Origin: CBDFHC01 sp965247585
GTDB taxonomy: Bacteria > Chloroflexota > Dehalococcoidia > Lucifugimonadales > GCA-2712585
DNA: 64,000 nucleotides
Direction of reading: 5' to 3'
NCBI GenBank assembly: GCA_965247585.1
Contig: CBDFHC010000002.1
Location: forward strand, 186,001 to 250,000
Position numbers and translations under genes: made by a program. Below are positions 53,520 through 62,248 of the stretch, one piece after another. The first letter of the stretch is position 1. Each line of letters opens with the position of its first letter. The notes beneath the pieces were generated by a model. The model had not been told where the DNA came from and did not search any database. It saw only the letters and a list, made by a program, of their open reading frames with translations.

Positions 53520-54854
53520 TTAGACGAGGTTGTCTTCGCGCAGGTTGGCCAGGCACTCTTCGAAGGAGTTGAGGGTGCGGTCCACATGCTCGTCCGTATG
53601 CACGGAGGAGACGATGAAGCCCCGGCCGCCCATGACGTCGACGCCGGCGTTGATCATGGCCCGCTTGAAGCCCTGGGGGGCGCCGGGTTTGGCGGCTCCG
53701 CTGATCTCTTTGGACGTCAGCTTCCATACTTCTTCCGAGTCGCATTCCAAGCCGAAGCCGAGGTGCACCAGAGTGCCGTTGCCGTAGGCGACGCCGGGTA
53801 CCTCCATCTTGGTGAGGACATCGTTCAGGCCGGCCTTGAGCCGAGCGGCAGCGGCGTCGGCGCGCTGGTTTACCGCGCCCCCTACCAACATTTCCAGTAC
53901 GGTAGCGCCCGCCACGGCGGAAAGCGGGTTGGCGTTGAAGGTGCCCTGGTGAGCGACGCGCCGGGTGTTGTCCCAGGCGGGGTCTCCACGATGGGCGATC
54001 ATATCAACGATTTCGGCGCTGCCTCCCACGGCGCCGCCGGGCAGGCCGCCAGCCACGATCTTGGCCATGGTGGTAAGGTCCGGTTGAACGCCGAAGAGCC
54101 CCTGGGCGCCACCGGTGGAGAGCCGGAAGCCGGTGACCACCTCGTCGAAAATTAGAACCACGCCGTGGCGCTGGGTCACTTCCCTGATTTGTTGCATGAA
54201 TTCCGGCACGTGGAATGGGTACTGGCCCATATGAGCGCCGGTGGGCTCCATGATCAGGCCGGCGATGTCGTTGTCGCGAGCCAGGGTGTCCTCGACGATG
54301 CTTACGTCACCCCCAGGAAGGACAACCATAGCGTCCCAGGTGGAGGCCGGGATACCACCGGTGCCACCATCTGAGCCAGCGTTAGCGTAGTCGTGCCAGC
54401 CGTGAAAGTGGTCCTGGAATTTGATGATCTTGTTTTTGCCCGTGTAGGCCCTGGCCAGGCGCATTGCCATCATGGTGGCCTCGGTGCCGGAGCTGTTAAA
54501 GCGTACCTTCTCCACGGAGGGCATGAGAGCCTTGACGGCGTTGGCCCAACGGAGCTCGGCCTCGGTGTTGCCGCCCAGATGAGTGCCCCTGGCCATCTGC
54601 TCGGCGACGGCGGCTACGACGGTGGGGTGGGAGTGTCCGAGGATGAGTGCGCCGTGTCCGCTGACGTAGTCCACATACTCGTTGCCGTCTACGTCCCATT
54701 TTAGGGGTCCGGCGCCGTGGCTCATGAAAACGGGGAAGGGCACAACGTAGCGGGTGTCGTGGGTCACTCCGTCCGGGAAAGCACCGTCTGACTGGCGATG
54801 AAGCTCGGCGGATTTCGGATGCTTCTTGAGATATTGTTGGTCTATGACTGACAC
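53520..54854 (-). CDS. glutamate-1-semialdehyde 2,1-aminomutase-like class III aminotransferase
   Basis: A PLP enzyme of 444 residues, starting at GTG 54854 (AAGGAT ahead). Motifs fit GSA aminomutase: KWDVDGNEYVDYVSGHG, NSSGTEATMMAMRLARAYTGK, FQDHFHGWHDYA, IFDEVVTGFR, and the PLP Lys in LTTMAKIVAGGLPGGAVGG. In tetrapyrrole synthesis it would make 5-aminolaevulinate. No other haem gene is near and such genes often have side roles as transaminases, so hemL is not assigned. It is divergent from thrC. Confidence 0.85.
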   Translation of the reverse strand: MSVIDQQYLKKHPKSAELHRQSDGAFPDGVTHDTRYVVPFPVFMSHGAGPLKWDVDGNEYVDYVSGHGALILGHSHPTVVAAVAEQMARGTHLGGNTEAELRWANAVKALMPSVEKVRFNSSGTEATMMAMRLARAYTGKNKIIKFQDHFHGWHDYANAGSDGGTGGIPASTWDAMVVLPGGDVSIVEDTLARDNDIAGLIMEPTGAHMGQYPFHVPEFMQQIREVTQRHGVVLIFDEVVTGFRLSTGGAQGLFGVQPDLTTMAKIVAGGLPGGAVGGSAEIVDMIAHRGDPAWDNTRRVAHQGTFNANPLSAVAGATVLEMLVGGAVNQRADAAAARLKAGLNDVLTKMEVPGVAYGNGTLVHLGFGLECDSEEVWKLTSKEISGAAKPGAPQGFKRAMINAGVDVMGGRGFIVSSVHTDEHVDRTLNSFEECLANLREDNLV

Positions 54855-54982
54855 TAGACTATCCTTTCTTGTGAAATAGCCGGAAATGAGCAGACGGCGG
54901 CCCGCATTGGCACCGTGTCGGAAGCGCCGCAAGGGGCCTATGATACAATACCGCCACTACGCTCACAAGGAGTCCCGCACCT

Positions 54983-56158
54983 ATGAAGAGCTACCTGAGC
55001 CACCTGGAATGCACGTGGTGCGGTAGCATACATCACCATAAGCAAGCCATTCGGACCTGCCCCGATTGTGGCAAGGTGCTCTTCGCGCGGTACGATCTTG
55101 GCGCGGCGCGGCGTGAAGTCAACCCGGCGGTCTTCCGCGAACGCGCCAGCTCCATGTGGCGCTTCTTCGAGTTGATGCCTGTGTTGGACCAGGGGAACGT
55201 GGTGTCGCTGGGCGAAGGCGGAACGCCGCTGCTGAACGCGGAGAACCTGGGCAGAAAGCTTGGCCTAGAGCACCTGTACATCAAAGATGAGGGTCTGAAC
55301 CCCACCGGCTCGTTCAAGGCCCGGGGGCTCTCGGCGGCGGTTTCCAAGGCCAAGGAGGTGGGCCAAACGCGGCTGACGATGCCCACCGCGGGCAACGCCG
55401 GCGGCGCCCTGGCAGCTTACGCGGCGCGGGCCGGGATGGAATCTTACGTTTACATGCCCAGGGACGCGCCGGAAGCAAACTTGAAAGAGACCCGGGTGCT
55501 GGGAAGCAATCTTTTGCTGGTGGACGGGATGATCGGCGACGCCGGAAGGATTTCGCAGCAGAAGGCGGAGGAAGAGAGTCTGTTCGACCTTTCCACGCTG
55601 AGGGAACCGTACCGTGCCGAGGGGAAGAAGACGATGGCGTTGGAACTGGCGATGGAGCTGGGCTGGGAAGCGCCGGACGTTATTGTGTACCCCACCGGGG
55701 GAGGCACAGGGATTGTGGGGATGTGGAAGGCGTTTCAGGAGCTTCAGGAGCTAGGGTGGATAGACGGGCCGCAGCCGAAATTCGTGTCGGTGCAGGCGGA
55801 GGGTTGCCAGCCGTTGGTGAAGGCGTTCGAGGCAGGCCAGGACCATGCAGAACCGTTCCCGAACGCCAGCACCGTGGCACATGGTCTCCGAGTGCCCGGT
55901 GTGTTTGCCGATTATATCGTGTTACGCGTCCTACGGGAGACAGGCGGGACGGCGCTGGCGGTTACAGATGGCGAAATGGTGGAGGCCATGGGAGAGATGG
56001 GCGCGGCGGAAGGGGTGATGGCTTGCCCGGAGGGCGCGGCGACGCTGGTTGGACTAAAACGGCTTCAAGAGCAGGGGTGTCTCAAAGGTGACGAGAGGGT
56101 AATCCTGATGAACACCGGATCCGGCTACAAGTACCTGGACCTGCTGGAAACCAAGTAG
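54983..56158 (+). CDS. thrC: threonine synthase
   Basis: A 391-residue PLP enzyme converting O-phosphohomoserine to threonine. It opens with a zinc-ribbon-like stretch (CTWCGSIHHHKQAIRTCPDCG) seen in many bacterial threonine synthases, then SLGEGGTPLL and the PLP Lys in NPTGSFKARGLSAAV, followed by the glycine-rich phosphate loop PTGGGTGIVGMWKAF. AAGGAG precedes the ATG. It stands alone, 72 bases ahead of ispH. Confidence 0.92.
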   Translation: MKSYLSHLECTWCGSIHHHKQAIRTCPDCGKVLFARYDLGAARREVNPAVFRERASSMWRFFELMPVLDQGNVVSLGEGGTPLLNAENLGRKLGLEHLYIKDEGLNPTGSFKARGLSAAVSKAKEVGQTRLTMPTAGNAGGALAAYAARAGMESYVYMPRDAPEANLKETRVLGSNLLLVDGMIGDAGRISQQKAEEESLFDLSTLREPYRAEGKKTMALELAMELGWEAPDVIVYPTGGGTGIVGMWKAFQELQELGWIDGPQPKFVSVQAEGCQPLVKAFEAGQDHAEPFPNASTVAHGLRVPGVFADYIVLRVLRETGGTALAVTDGEMVEAMGEMGAAEGVMACPEGAATLVGLKRLQEQGCLKGDERVILMNTGSGYKYLDLLETK

Positions 56159-56230
56159 GTTTAGGGAGCTAACGCGACGTTATTCGACACGGCGCTGCGA
56201 TGCGCCGAGGTAAGATTCAACTGGAGGAAT

Positions 56231-57130
56231 ATGGAAGTAATCCTTAGCTCACCCCGAGGCTTCTGTGCAGGGGTAGTGCGCGCCATTGACGTGGTGGACG
56301 TGTGCCTGGAGAAGTTCGGGCGGCCGATTTATGTAAAGCACCAGATAGTGCACAATCCCTATGTGGTGGCCGCACTGGAGCGGAAGGGGGCCAAAACGGT
56401 GGAGGATGTGGAAGACATCCCGGAGGGTTCCACGGTGGTGTTTTCCGCCCATGGATCGCCGCCGGAGGATTTTGCGAAGGCGGCAGAGCGTAATCTGAAC
56501 GTGATAGACGCGACATGCCCGCTTGTTACCCGGGTCCACAATGAGGCGGCAAAGTATCACCGCGAAGGCCGAAAGCTGGTGTTGGTGGGCCATAGCGGAC
56601 ACGCCGAAGTGAGGGGGACCATGGGGCAGGCGACCATGGCACTGTTAGATGACCGGCATGAAGGCGATGTTCCGCATTGGGAGGACGGGGCGGAGGTGGC
56701 GGTGTTGACCCAGACCACGCTCTCAGTGGACGACACGGCAAGTGCGGTAGCTCGAATTAAGGCGAAGTACCCCAATGCCATCATTAGGAACGATGTGTGC
56801 TACGCCACTACGAACCGGCAGGAAGCGGTGAAGGAGTTGGCAAGCCAGGTGGACCTGGTGTTGGTGATAGGCGCAGAGAACAGCTCAAACTGCAACCGGC
56901 TGCGAGAGGTGGCGGAAAGCAAGGGGGTACCGGCGTACCTGATAAACAGCGCCGAGGAGTTGGAAGAGAGCTGGACGGCCGGTGTGACCAGGGTGGGCAT
57001 CACCTCCGGGGCCTCCACGCCAGAGGTGTTGGTGGACGCGGTGATCACCAAGTTGAGGCCGGAGAAGGTATCCAGTCTCAAGGGAATAGACGAGGACGTC
57101 ACTTTTGTGCTGCCAAAAGAGCTGAGATAA
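56231..57130 (+). CDS. ispH: 4-hydroxy-3-methylbut-2-enyl diphosphate reductase
   Basis: A 299-residue iron-sulfur enzyme that performs the last step of the MEP isoprenoid pathway. Its three cluster cysteines are in SPRGFCAGV (Cys12), IDATCPLVTRVH and SSNCNRLREVA; the HGSPPEDF, GHSGHAEVRGTMGQ and TSGASTPEVLVDAV motifs are intact. GGAGG precedes the ATG. No other MEP pathway gene is in the window. Confidence 0.96.
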   Translation: MEVILSSPRGFCAGVVRAIDVVDVCLEKFGRPIYVKHQIVHNPYVVAALERKGAKTVEDVEDIPEGSTVVFSAHGSPPEDFAKAAERNLNVIDATCPLVTRVHNEAAKYHREGRKLVLVGHSGHAEVRGTMGQATMALLDDRHEGDVPHWEDGAEVAVLTQTTLSVDDTASAVARIKAKYPNAIIRNDVCYATTNRQEAVKELASQVDLVLVIGAENSSNCNRLREVAESKGVPAYLINSAEELEESWTAGVTRVGITSGASTPEVLVDAVITKLRPEKVSSLKGIDEDVTFVLPKELR

Positions 57131-57214
57131 GCGGTACATGAGGCCTCCAGGAGGCCGCCACCGGGGCGGCGCGCGGAGGATGTCAAGACAGGGTCCAGGC
57201 GGTTAGGCAAAGCT

Positions 57215-57637
57215 TTGGCCACCAAATCGTATGAGCGCGCGTTAACACCCCAGGGGTTCGTGTGGAGCCTCCCGGTTTCGCTACTGGGGCTAGCAGCGGC
57301 GCTTTGCTCGCTGCCAAGCGTTCGAATCAAGGGCGGCATGCTGGTGTGCCGCAGCGACCGGGGATTCGCCCGCATGTTCTTGAGCAGGCGTGGATTTGCG
57401 GCGCTGACGCTGGGACGGGTTGTGACGGTGACGAAGGAAATGTCGCTGCAGCTATGGAACCACGAGAGGGAGCATGCGCGGCAAGCGGAGGTGTGGGGAA
57501 TAGCCTATGTGCCGGTCTACCTCTTTCATCATTTCAGGGTTGGGTATAGGAATAACCCGTTCGAGGAGACGGCCCGGAGGGTAGGGGACGATTTCGCGGA
57601 AGACCATCCAGAGGCGGCCGGACAGGCGTTGGGCTGA
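57215..57637 (+). CDS. hypothetical protein with a HEREH zincin-like motif
   Basis: A 140-residue protein. One hydrophobic stretch (LPVSLLGLAAALCSLPS) near residue 20 may be a membrane segment. LWNHEREHARQAEVWGIAYVPVYLFHHF carries HExxH, and NPFEETARR downstream places a second Glu as in small gluzincin-like or DUF4157-like proteins, so zinc binding is possible. Proteolytic activity cannot be claimed. It lies between ispH and queF on the same strand. Confidence 0.6.
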   Translation: MATKSYERALTPQGFVWSLPVSLLGLAAALCSLPSVRIKGGMLVCRSDRGFARMFLSRRGFAALTLGRVVTVTKEMSLQLWNHEREHARQAEVWGIAYVPVYLFHHFRVGYRNNPFEETARRVGDDFAEDHPEAAGQALG

Positions 57638-57695
57638 TTGGACAGCGGAATCCGGGCCTGGCGATGCAGTATTTCAGGCGTTTGGAGGCGAATAG

Positions 57696-58124
57696 ATGGC
57701 AAGCATATCTGAGCTACAGGAAAAATACGTCAGCCTGGACAGGACGCTGGAGTTGAAGGGTGAGGAGGTCATTGACACCAAATGCCTGCTGGCCTTCGAT
57801 TACGAATACCCGGAGCAGCCATCTGAGGTGACGATAGACACGGATGAGTTCACGGCACTGTGCCCGTGGACCGGGCTTCCGGACCAGGGGACATTGACGG
57901 TGACGTATACGCCATCCGACAGGATAGTGGAATTGAAATCGCTGAAGTTTTACCTGCTATCGTTCAGGGACGTGGGAATAGTCCAGGAGCACGCCGCCAA
58001 CAGGATACTGCGGGACCTGGCAAAGTTATGCCGTCCGCACAAGATGCAGGTGGCGTTGGACTATAAGGTCCGAGGAGGGATCCACACGGTGGTACGGGTG
58101 GAGTATCCGCCGACCGGGCGATAG
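57696..58124 (+). CDS. queF: NADPH-dependent 7-cyano-7-deazaguanine reductase
   Basis: A 142-residue unimodular QueF. The active-site Cys lies in EFTALCPWTGLPDQGTLTV; ELKSLKFYLLSFRDVGIVQEHAANRI contains the substrate-binding ELKS motif and the conserved Glu-His. It reduces preQ0 to preQ1 on the way to queuosine in tRNA. Other queuosine genes are absent from the window. The next gene is on the opposite strand. Confidence 0.94.
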   Translation: MASISELQEKYVSLDRTLELKGEEVIDTKCLLAFDYEYPEQPSEVTIDTDEFTALCPWTGLPDQGTLTVTYTPSDRIVELKSLKFYLLSFRDVGIVQEHAANRILRDLAKLCRPHKMQVALDYKVRGGIHTVVRVEYPPTGR

Positions 58125-58149
58125 GGCCAGACGAGCGGGCGCTGGGGAG

Positions 58150-58464
58150 CTACTGGGGCGCGACGAGAACGTCGCTGCCGTCCACTTTGACGCTGTAGCA
58201 GGGTAGCTGTTCGTCCGCCGGGGGAGTTTCAGGCTGGCCGGTCCTGACGTTGAACACTGCGCCGTGAATGGGGCATTCAACCTGGTCTCCCACCAGGTCC
58301 CCGTCAGAGAGGATGCCGCCGGCGTGGGTGCACTCTTCGCCGATGGCGAAAAAGTCGCCATTAACGTTGACGAGAAGGACCCTTTCGCTGCCCAGTTGGA
58401 CTGCCTTCATGGTGCCAGGAGGGATCTCCTGGGTTTCGGCGACCTTGGTAAACTCCTGAGCCAT
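58150..58464 (-). CDS. Rieske [2Fe-2S] ferredoxin
   Basis: A 104-residue soluble Rieske protein. The two cluster-binding parts are ECTHAGG and ECPIHGAVF (CxH and CxxH). The size and lack of a signal peptide match ferredoxin components of aromatic-ring dioxygenases or nitrite reductase small subunits; no oxygenase gene is near. It lies between queF and the dehydrogenase leader, on the opposite strand to both. Confidence 0.92.
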   Translation of the reverse strand: MAQEFTKVAETQEIPPGTMKAVQLGSERVLLVNVNGDFFAIGEECTHAGGILSDGDLVGDQVECPIHGAVFNVRTGQPETPPADEQLPCYSVKVDGSDVLVAPQ

Positions 58465-58613
58465 TCGCTACTCCTTAAGCCGCATTCGAGGTTGCATCTA
58501 CGCTAGACGTCCCCCGATGTTAGGTATGTAGAATTGAGGCGGAGGCCATTATATAGGCATGGATGTAAGGGTTAAAGTCCCCAAAGGGGGCGAGAGCTTT
58601 TGGGCCGCTCGCC

Positions 58614-58643
58614 TTGACACAAGGATGGGGGCTTGGCTAGAAT
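58614..58643 (+). promoter_or_regulatory. sigma70-type promoter upstream of the dehydrogenase operon
   Basis: TTGACA at 58614-58619 and TAGAAT at 58638-58643 with an 18-base spacer; the transcript would start near 58650, more than 200 bases before the E1-alpha start codon. Confidence 0.65.
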
Positions 58644-58782
58644 CGGGTTGCTTCCCTGACGTCCTCCCGGGCACCTTACGTGTCGAGAGAGGGCGACGGA
58701 CCAATCCGATGGTGGCGGAAAAATGGGGGATGAATATTGCGGTCCCAAGAGGAGTGCGCCATTAGGATAGACCCGATAATTA

Positions 58783-58802
58783 GGCAGGGCGCAAGCCCCG
58801 CC
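58783..58802 (+). ncRNA. structured leader hairpin with GNRA tetraloop
   Basis: GGCAGGGC and GCCCCGCC pair (one A-C mismatch) around a GCAA tetraloop; outside it, TAAT 58777-58780 can pair with ATTA 58803-58806. The downstream AGGGC at 58820 could compete for the terminator arm. No known riboswitch class was recognised. Confidence 0.4.
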
Positions 58803-58827
58803 ATTAAGGGCACACGCTAGGGCAAGA

Positions 58828-58858
58828 AGGGGGCATTTTGAATGCCCTCTAATTTTTT
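58828..58858 (+). terminator. intrinsic terminator within the leader
   Basis: A stem of ten pairs including one G-U (58828-58837 with 58841-58850, loop TTG) is followed by AA and six T. It ends 25 bases before the E1-alpha start and so lies between promoter and gene, as in attenuators. Confidence 0.8.
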
Positions 58859-58883
58859 GTCTTGAGTCGAGTGGAGGATATGT

Positions 58884-59918
58884 ATGGCATCTATTGGGGA
58901 GAGGTCACCCGCGGACATTAAGGCCCCACCCCAGCACAGGGCCCTGGGAATCCAGGATGAAGAGGTCCAGGCCTTGTACGCAAAAATGGTGTTGGTGCGG
59001 ACCCTGGACGAGCGGCTGTGGGCGCTAAACCGGCAGGGCCGGGTACCCATAGTGGCCTCATGCCAGGGCGCCGAGGCGGCAGAAATGGCCATAGCCTGGG
59101 CCGGTGTGAAGGATGGCGACTGCTTCTTTTTCACCTACTATCGTGACATGGCGCTAAAGCTGATGGCCGGCGTGACACCGTTGGAGATAATGATCAGCCA
59201 TCTGGGAAAGGGCACGGATATCTTCAGCGGCGGACGGCAGTTCTTTCTTCAGGGCGCCTCGTTGAAGCACCGAATCATTCAAACGTCTAACGTGGTGGGC
59301 TCCAGCCTCACCCAGGCGGTGGGGTATGGACTGGGCTGCAAGCTCCAGGGGGAGAGAACGGTGACGCTGGTGTCGTTTGGCGACGGCGCGTCCAGCGAGG
59401 GAGAGTGGCACGAGGCTATGAACTTCGCCAGCATCCATCAGGTCCCCGTGGTTTTTCTCTGCTACAACAATGGTCTGGCTATATCCGTCCCCCTGACAAA
59501 GCAGATGCACGTTCGGGACCTGGCGGACAGAGCGGCGGCGTACAACATGCCCGGAGTAGTGGTTGACGGGACAGACCCGCTGGAGGCGTACAAGCGGATT
59601 AGGGAAGCCATAGACAGGGCGAGAGAGCCGGGCGGAGGACCTACTCTGATTGAGCTGAAGGTGGAGCGGATCAAGCCGCATACGTCCGACGACGACCATA
59701 CGCGCTACCGAACGAGCGAGGAAATTGAAGCGCTGGAACGACGTGACCCGCTGCCGAGGCTGCACAACTATCTGATGGATGCCGGGCTGCTGACTGCGGA
59801 GGAGGCTGAACGGATTGAAATGGAGGCGGCAGAGGAGGTGGACCGGGTCACGGATGAGGCCGAACTAGAACCGTGGCCGGATGAGACCAGATTGCGGGAC
59901 CACCTTTACGCCCCCTAG
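58884..59918 (+). CDS. 2-oxoacid dehydrogenase E1 component, alpha subunit
   Basis: A 344-residue thiamine-diphosphate subunit. The ThDP motif is present as FGDGASSEGEWHEAMNFASIHQVPVVFLCYNN. RYRTSEEIEALERRDPL contains the phosphorylation-loop-like region of branched-chain E1-alpha proteins. It decarboxylates pyruvate or a branched-chain 2-oxoacid together with E1-beta. GGAGG seven bases before ATG sets the start. First gene of an E1a-E1b-E2-lipB operon; an E3 gene is missing here. Branched-chain specificity is somewhat more likely by sequence but not proven. Confidence 0.92.
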   Translation: MASIGERSPADIKAPPQHRALGIQDEEVQALYAKMVLVRTLDERLWALNRQGRVPIVASCQGAEAAEMAIAWAGVKDGDCFFFTYYRDMALKLMAGVTPLEIMISHLGKGTDIFSGGRQFFLQGASLKHRIIQTSNVVGSSLTQAVGYGLGCKLQGERTVTLVSFGDGASSEGEWHEAMNFASIHQVPVVFLCYNNGLAISVPLTKQMHVRDLADRAAAYNMPGVVVDGTDPLEAYKRIREAIDRAREPGGGPTLIELKVERIKPHTSDDDHTRYRTSEEIEALERRDPLPRLHNYLMDAGLLTAEEAERIEMEAAEEVDRVTDEAELEPWPDETRLRDHLYAP

Positions 59919-59929
59919 ATTGAAAACTA

Positions 59930-60913
59930 ATGCCGGTTAAGACGGTCATAGAAGCGGTCCGAGAGGCCATGTATGAGGAGATGTCTGCCGACCCTCGGGT
60001 GATGGTGTTGGGGGAAGATGTGGGACTCAAGGGGGGTGTATTCCTTGCCACGCAAGGGTTTATTGAAGAATTTGGTGAAAAGCGGGTAATAGATACCCCT
60101 CTGGCGGAGGAGTCCATAGCGGGCATTGGGGTTGGGTTGGCTTTCAAGGGGCTACGGCCCATTGTGGAGATACAGTTCTCGGACTTCTGGTGGTTTGCCT
60201 GCAACCAAATTGTAGGAGAGGCCTCCCGGGCGTACTACGGAAGCAACGGGAAGCTCCCAGTGCCAATGGTTGTGAGAATCCCCTACGGGGGCGGTATACG
60301 CGGTGGGCTGTTCCATTCGCAGAGTATTGAAGGGTATCTGTTCAACACTCCGGGACTGAAGGTAATAGCTCCATCCAATCCGTACGACGCGAAAGGACTG
60401 TTGAAGTCCGCCATCAGGGACAATAACCCGGTGGTGTGCCTGGAGCATAAGAGAACGTATAGGGCGGTACGGGGTGAGGTGCCGGAGGAAGAGTATGTGG
60501 TGCCCATTGGGGTGGCGGATGTGAAACGAACGGGGACGGATGTAACCGTGATCAGCTATGGCTTGGTGCTGCACTACGCGTTGGAGGCGGCGGCCACGTT
60601 GGAGGACGAGGGCACCAGCGTTGAGGTTGTAGACCTTAGAAGCCTGCTGCCGCTGGACAAGGAAACCATAGTCAACTCGGTGAAGAAAACGGGCAAGGTG
60701 ATGATAGCCCACGAGGATAACGTCACCGGGGGTGTGGGCTCAGAGGTTTCCGCGATCATTTCTGAGGACGCTTTTGAGTTTCTGGACGCTCCCATCAAGC
60801 GGCTGGGCGGGCCAGATATACCGGCGGTGCCCTTTGCGCCAAACCTGGAAGACGCCTATATGCTGAACGCCGAAAAGGTGGCGGCCGCGCTTCGCGATCT
60901 GGCCGCGTACTAG
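59930..60913 (+). CDS. 2-oxoacid dehydrogenase E1 component, beta subunit
   Basis: A 327-residue partner of E1-alpha. VMVLGEDVGLKGGVF carries the catalytic Glu that activates ThDP; the transketolase-like pyrimidine-binding and C-terminal domains are complete (DVTVISYGLVLHYALEAA; VEVVDLRSLLPLDKETI). It starts 11 bases after the E1-alpha stop and is followed 11 bases later by E2, so the three are co-translated. Confidence 0.94.
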   Translation: MPVKTVIEAVREAMYEEMSADPRVMVLGEDVGLKGGVFLATQGFIEEFGEKRVIDTPLAEESIAGIGVGLAFKGLRPIVEIQFSDFWWFACNQIVGEASRAYYGSNGKLPVPMVVRIPYGGGIRGGLFHSQSIEGYLFNTPGLKVIAPSNPYDAKGLLKSAIRDNNPVVCLEHKRTYRAVRGEVPEEEYVVPIGVADVKRTGTDVTVISYGLVLHYALEAAATLEDEGTSVEVVDLRSLLPLDKETIVNSVKKTGKVMIAHEDNVTGGVGSEVSAIISEDAFEFLDAPIKRLGGPDIPAVPFAPNLEDAYMLNAEKVAAALRDLAAY

Positions 60914-60924
60914 AGGGAGTCCCG

Positions 60925-62241
60925 GTGCCAATTGTTGCCATTGAGCTGCCACAGGTCGGCGAGACCGTGGTCGAAGGGATTATAGACAGGTGGCTGAAAC
61001 GGCAGGGGGAGCAGGTCAAGAAGTACGACCCGCTGGTGGAGGTGGTGACCGACAAGGTCAACATGGAGGTGCCGTCGCCCTTTTCCGGGATCCTGACGCG
61101 GATCATTGCTCAAGAGGGCAGCACCGTGGCTATGGGGTCGGTCATTGCCGAGATGGAAACGGACGAGGCCGACCAAACGTCTCAAGAGGCTGTCCCACCA
61201 AAAGAGAAGGCGCTGGATTTCACGGTGGCCGGCACCGCCGGGATCTTGCTGGAGAGCAGCGCGCCGGTGGGCCCCACAGGGGCCGGTGAACCGGAGTCTC
61301 AGCAGCCTATTGAAGCGGTACAGTCACCACCGGTCCGGGCCACGACGCTCCATGGCCGGTTCTATTCGCCGGTAGTGTCGAGCCTGGCCCAAGACCTGGG
61401 AATAGACCTGGAGCAGGTAAAGGGGACCGGGGCTAACGGCCGGGTAACCAAGAAGGACGTTCAGCAATACGCGGAAAGCGCCGCCGCCACGGCAAAGGTT
61501 GCCACGGGCGCTGCGGCTCCGACGACTCGTCAAGCGCCAGGCGCCGTCGAAGAGGTGGTTGCGGTCAGGCCGGTGCGCCGGCTTATCGCGCATCACCTGG
61601 CCCGCAGCGCGTCAGAGATTCCCCACGCCTGGGCGATGGTGGAGATCGACGTCACGGGGCTGGTGGAGCTTAGGTCCGCCCTGAGAGAAGAGTTCAAGGC
61701 CAGGGAAGGGCTAGACCTGACGTCGCTCCCGTTTGTAATCATGGTGGTCGCGCAGGCGCTAAAAGAGCACCCGCACCTGAATTCCACATGGCGAAACGAC
61801 GGGCTGGTACTAAAGAAGAGGGTCAACATAGGTGTGGCGGTGGGCGCCCCAGATGGCCTGGTGGTACCTGTAATTCATGAAGCGGACTCGTTGAGCGTGG
61901 CGGGAATCAACCGAAGGCTGAGGGACCTGGCGGACAGGGCGCGGACGGGGAAGTTGACGCTGGAAGATGTTCAAGATGGAACCTTCACGGTGAACAACAC
62001 CGGGGCGCTGGGAACGGTGTTGTCAGGGCCAATAATTAACCATCCACAAGCGGGAATTCTGACCACCGAGGTGATCCAGAAGCGACCCGTGGTGATAAAT
62101 GACGGAATAGCCATCCGGTCCATGATGAACATTTGCCTCGCCTTTGACCATCGAGTGCTGGACGGGCTCGAGGCCGGCCAGTTCCTTCAGTCGATGAAGC
62201 GGCGGCTGGAGAACGTGGGTCCGGATACACCGGTCTACTGA
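60925..62241 (+). CDS. 2-oxoacid dehydrogenase E2 component (dihydrolipoamide acyltransferase)
   Basis: A 438-residue protein with three parts: one lipoyl domain (Lys in VVTDKVNMEVPSPFSG, about residue 43), a peripheral-subunit-binding domain (YSPVVSSLAQDLGIDLEQVKGTGANGRVTKKDV, about residues 145-180) and the C-terminal acyltransferase core (FDHRVLDGLEAGQFL with the catalytic His and Asp). Ala/Pro-rich linkers join them. The start is GTG at 60925. The lipoyl domain would be loaded by the product of the next gene, lipB. Confidence 0.95.
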   Translation: MPIVAIELPQVGETVVEGIIDRWLKRQGEQVKKYDPLVEVVTDKVNMEVPSPFSGILTRIIAQEGSTVAMGSVIAEMETDEADQTSQEAVPPKEKALDFTVAGTAGILLESSAPVGPTGAGEPESQQPIEAVQSPPVRATTLHGRFYSPVVSSLAQDLGIDLEQVKGTGANGRVTKKDVQQYAESAAATAKVATGAAAPTTRQAPGAVEEVVAVRPVRRLIAHHLARSASEIPHAWAMVEIDVTGLVELRSALREEFKAREGLDLTSLPFVIMVVAQALKEHPHLNSTWRNDGLVLKKRVNIGVAVGAPDGLVVPVIHEADSLSVAGINRRLRDLADRARTGKLTLEDVQDGTFTVNNTGALGTVLSGPIINHPQAGILTTEVIQKRPVVINDGIAIRSMMNICLAFDHRVLDGLEAGQFLQSMKRRLENVGPDTPVY

Positions 62242-62248
62242 GCGCAAT

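Larger units (their letters stand above)
58465..58883. other. 419-base leader and promoter region of the 2-oxoacid dehydrogenase operon
   Basis: The region has no supported protein gene (a 68-codon frame at 58559 has no ribosome site or similarity). It holds a near-consensus promoter (58614-58643), a GCAA-capped hairpin (58783-58802, extended by TAAT/ATTA) and an intrinsic terminator (58828-58858), all before the E1-alpha ribosome site GGAGG. That order fits a transcription-attenuation leader or riboswitch, or a separate RNA of about 200 bases. Confidence 0.6.

Noticed and set aside
57310..57335. GTTCGAATC as a possible tRNA T-loop
   Set aside because: It lies inside the HEREH protein gene and no acceptor or anticodon stem can be formed around it.
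58559..58765. 68-codon frame in the dehydrogenase leader
   Set aside because: No ribosome binding site, no recognisable protein pattern, and it would overlap the predicted promoter.
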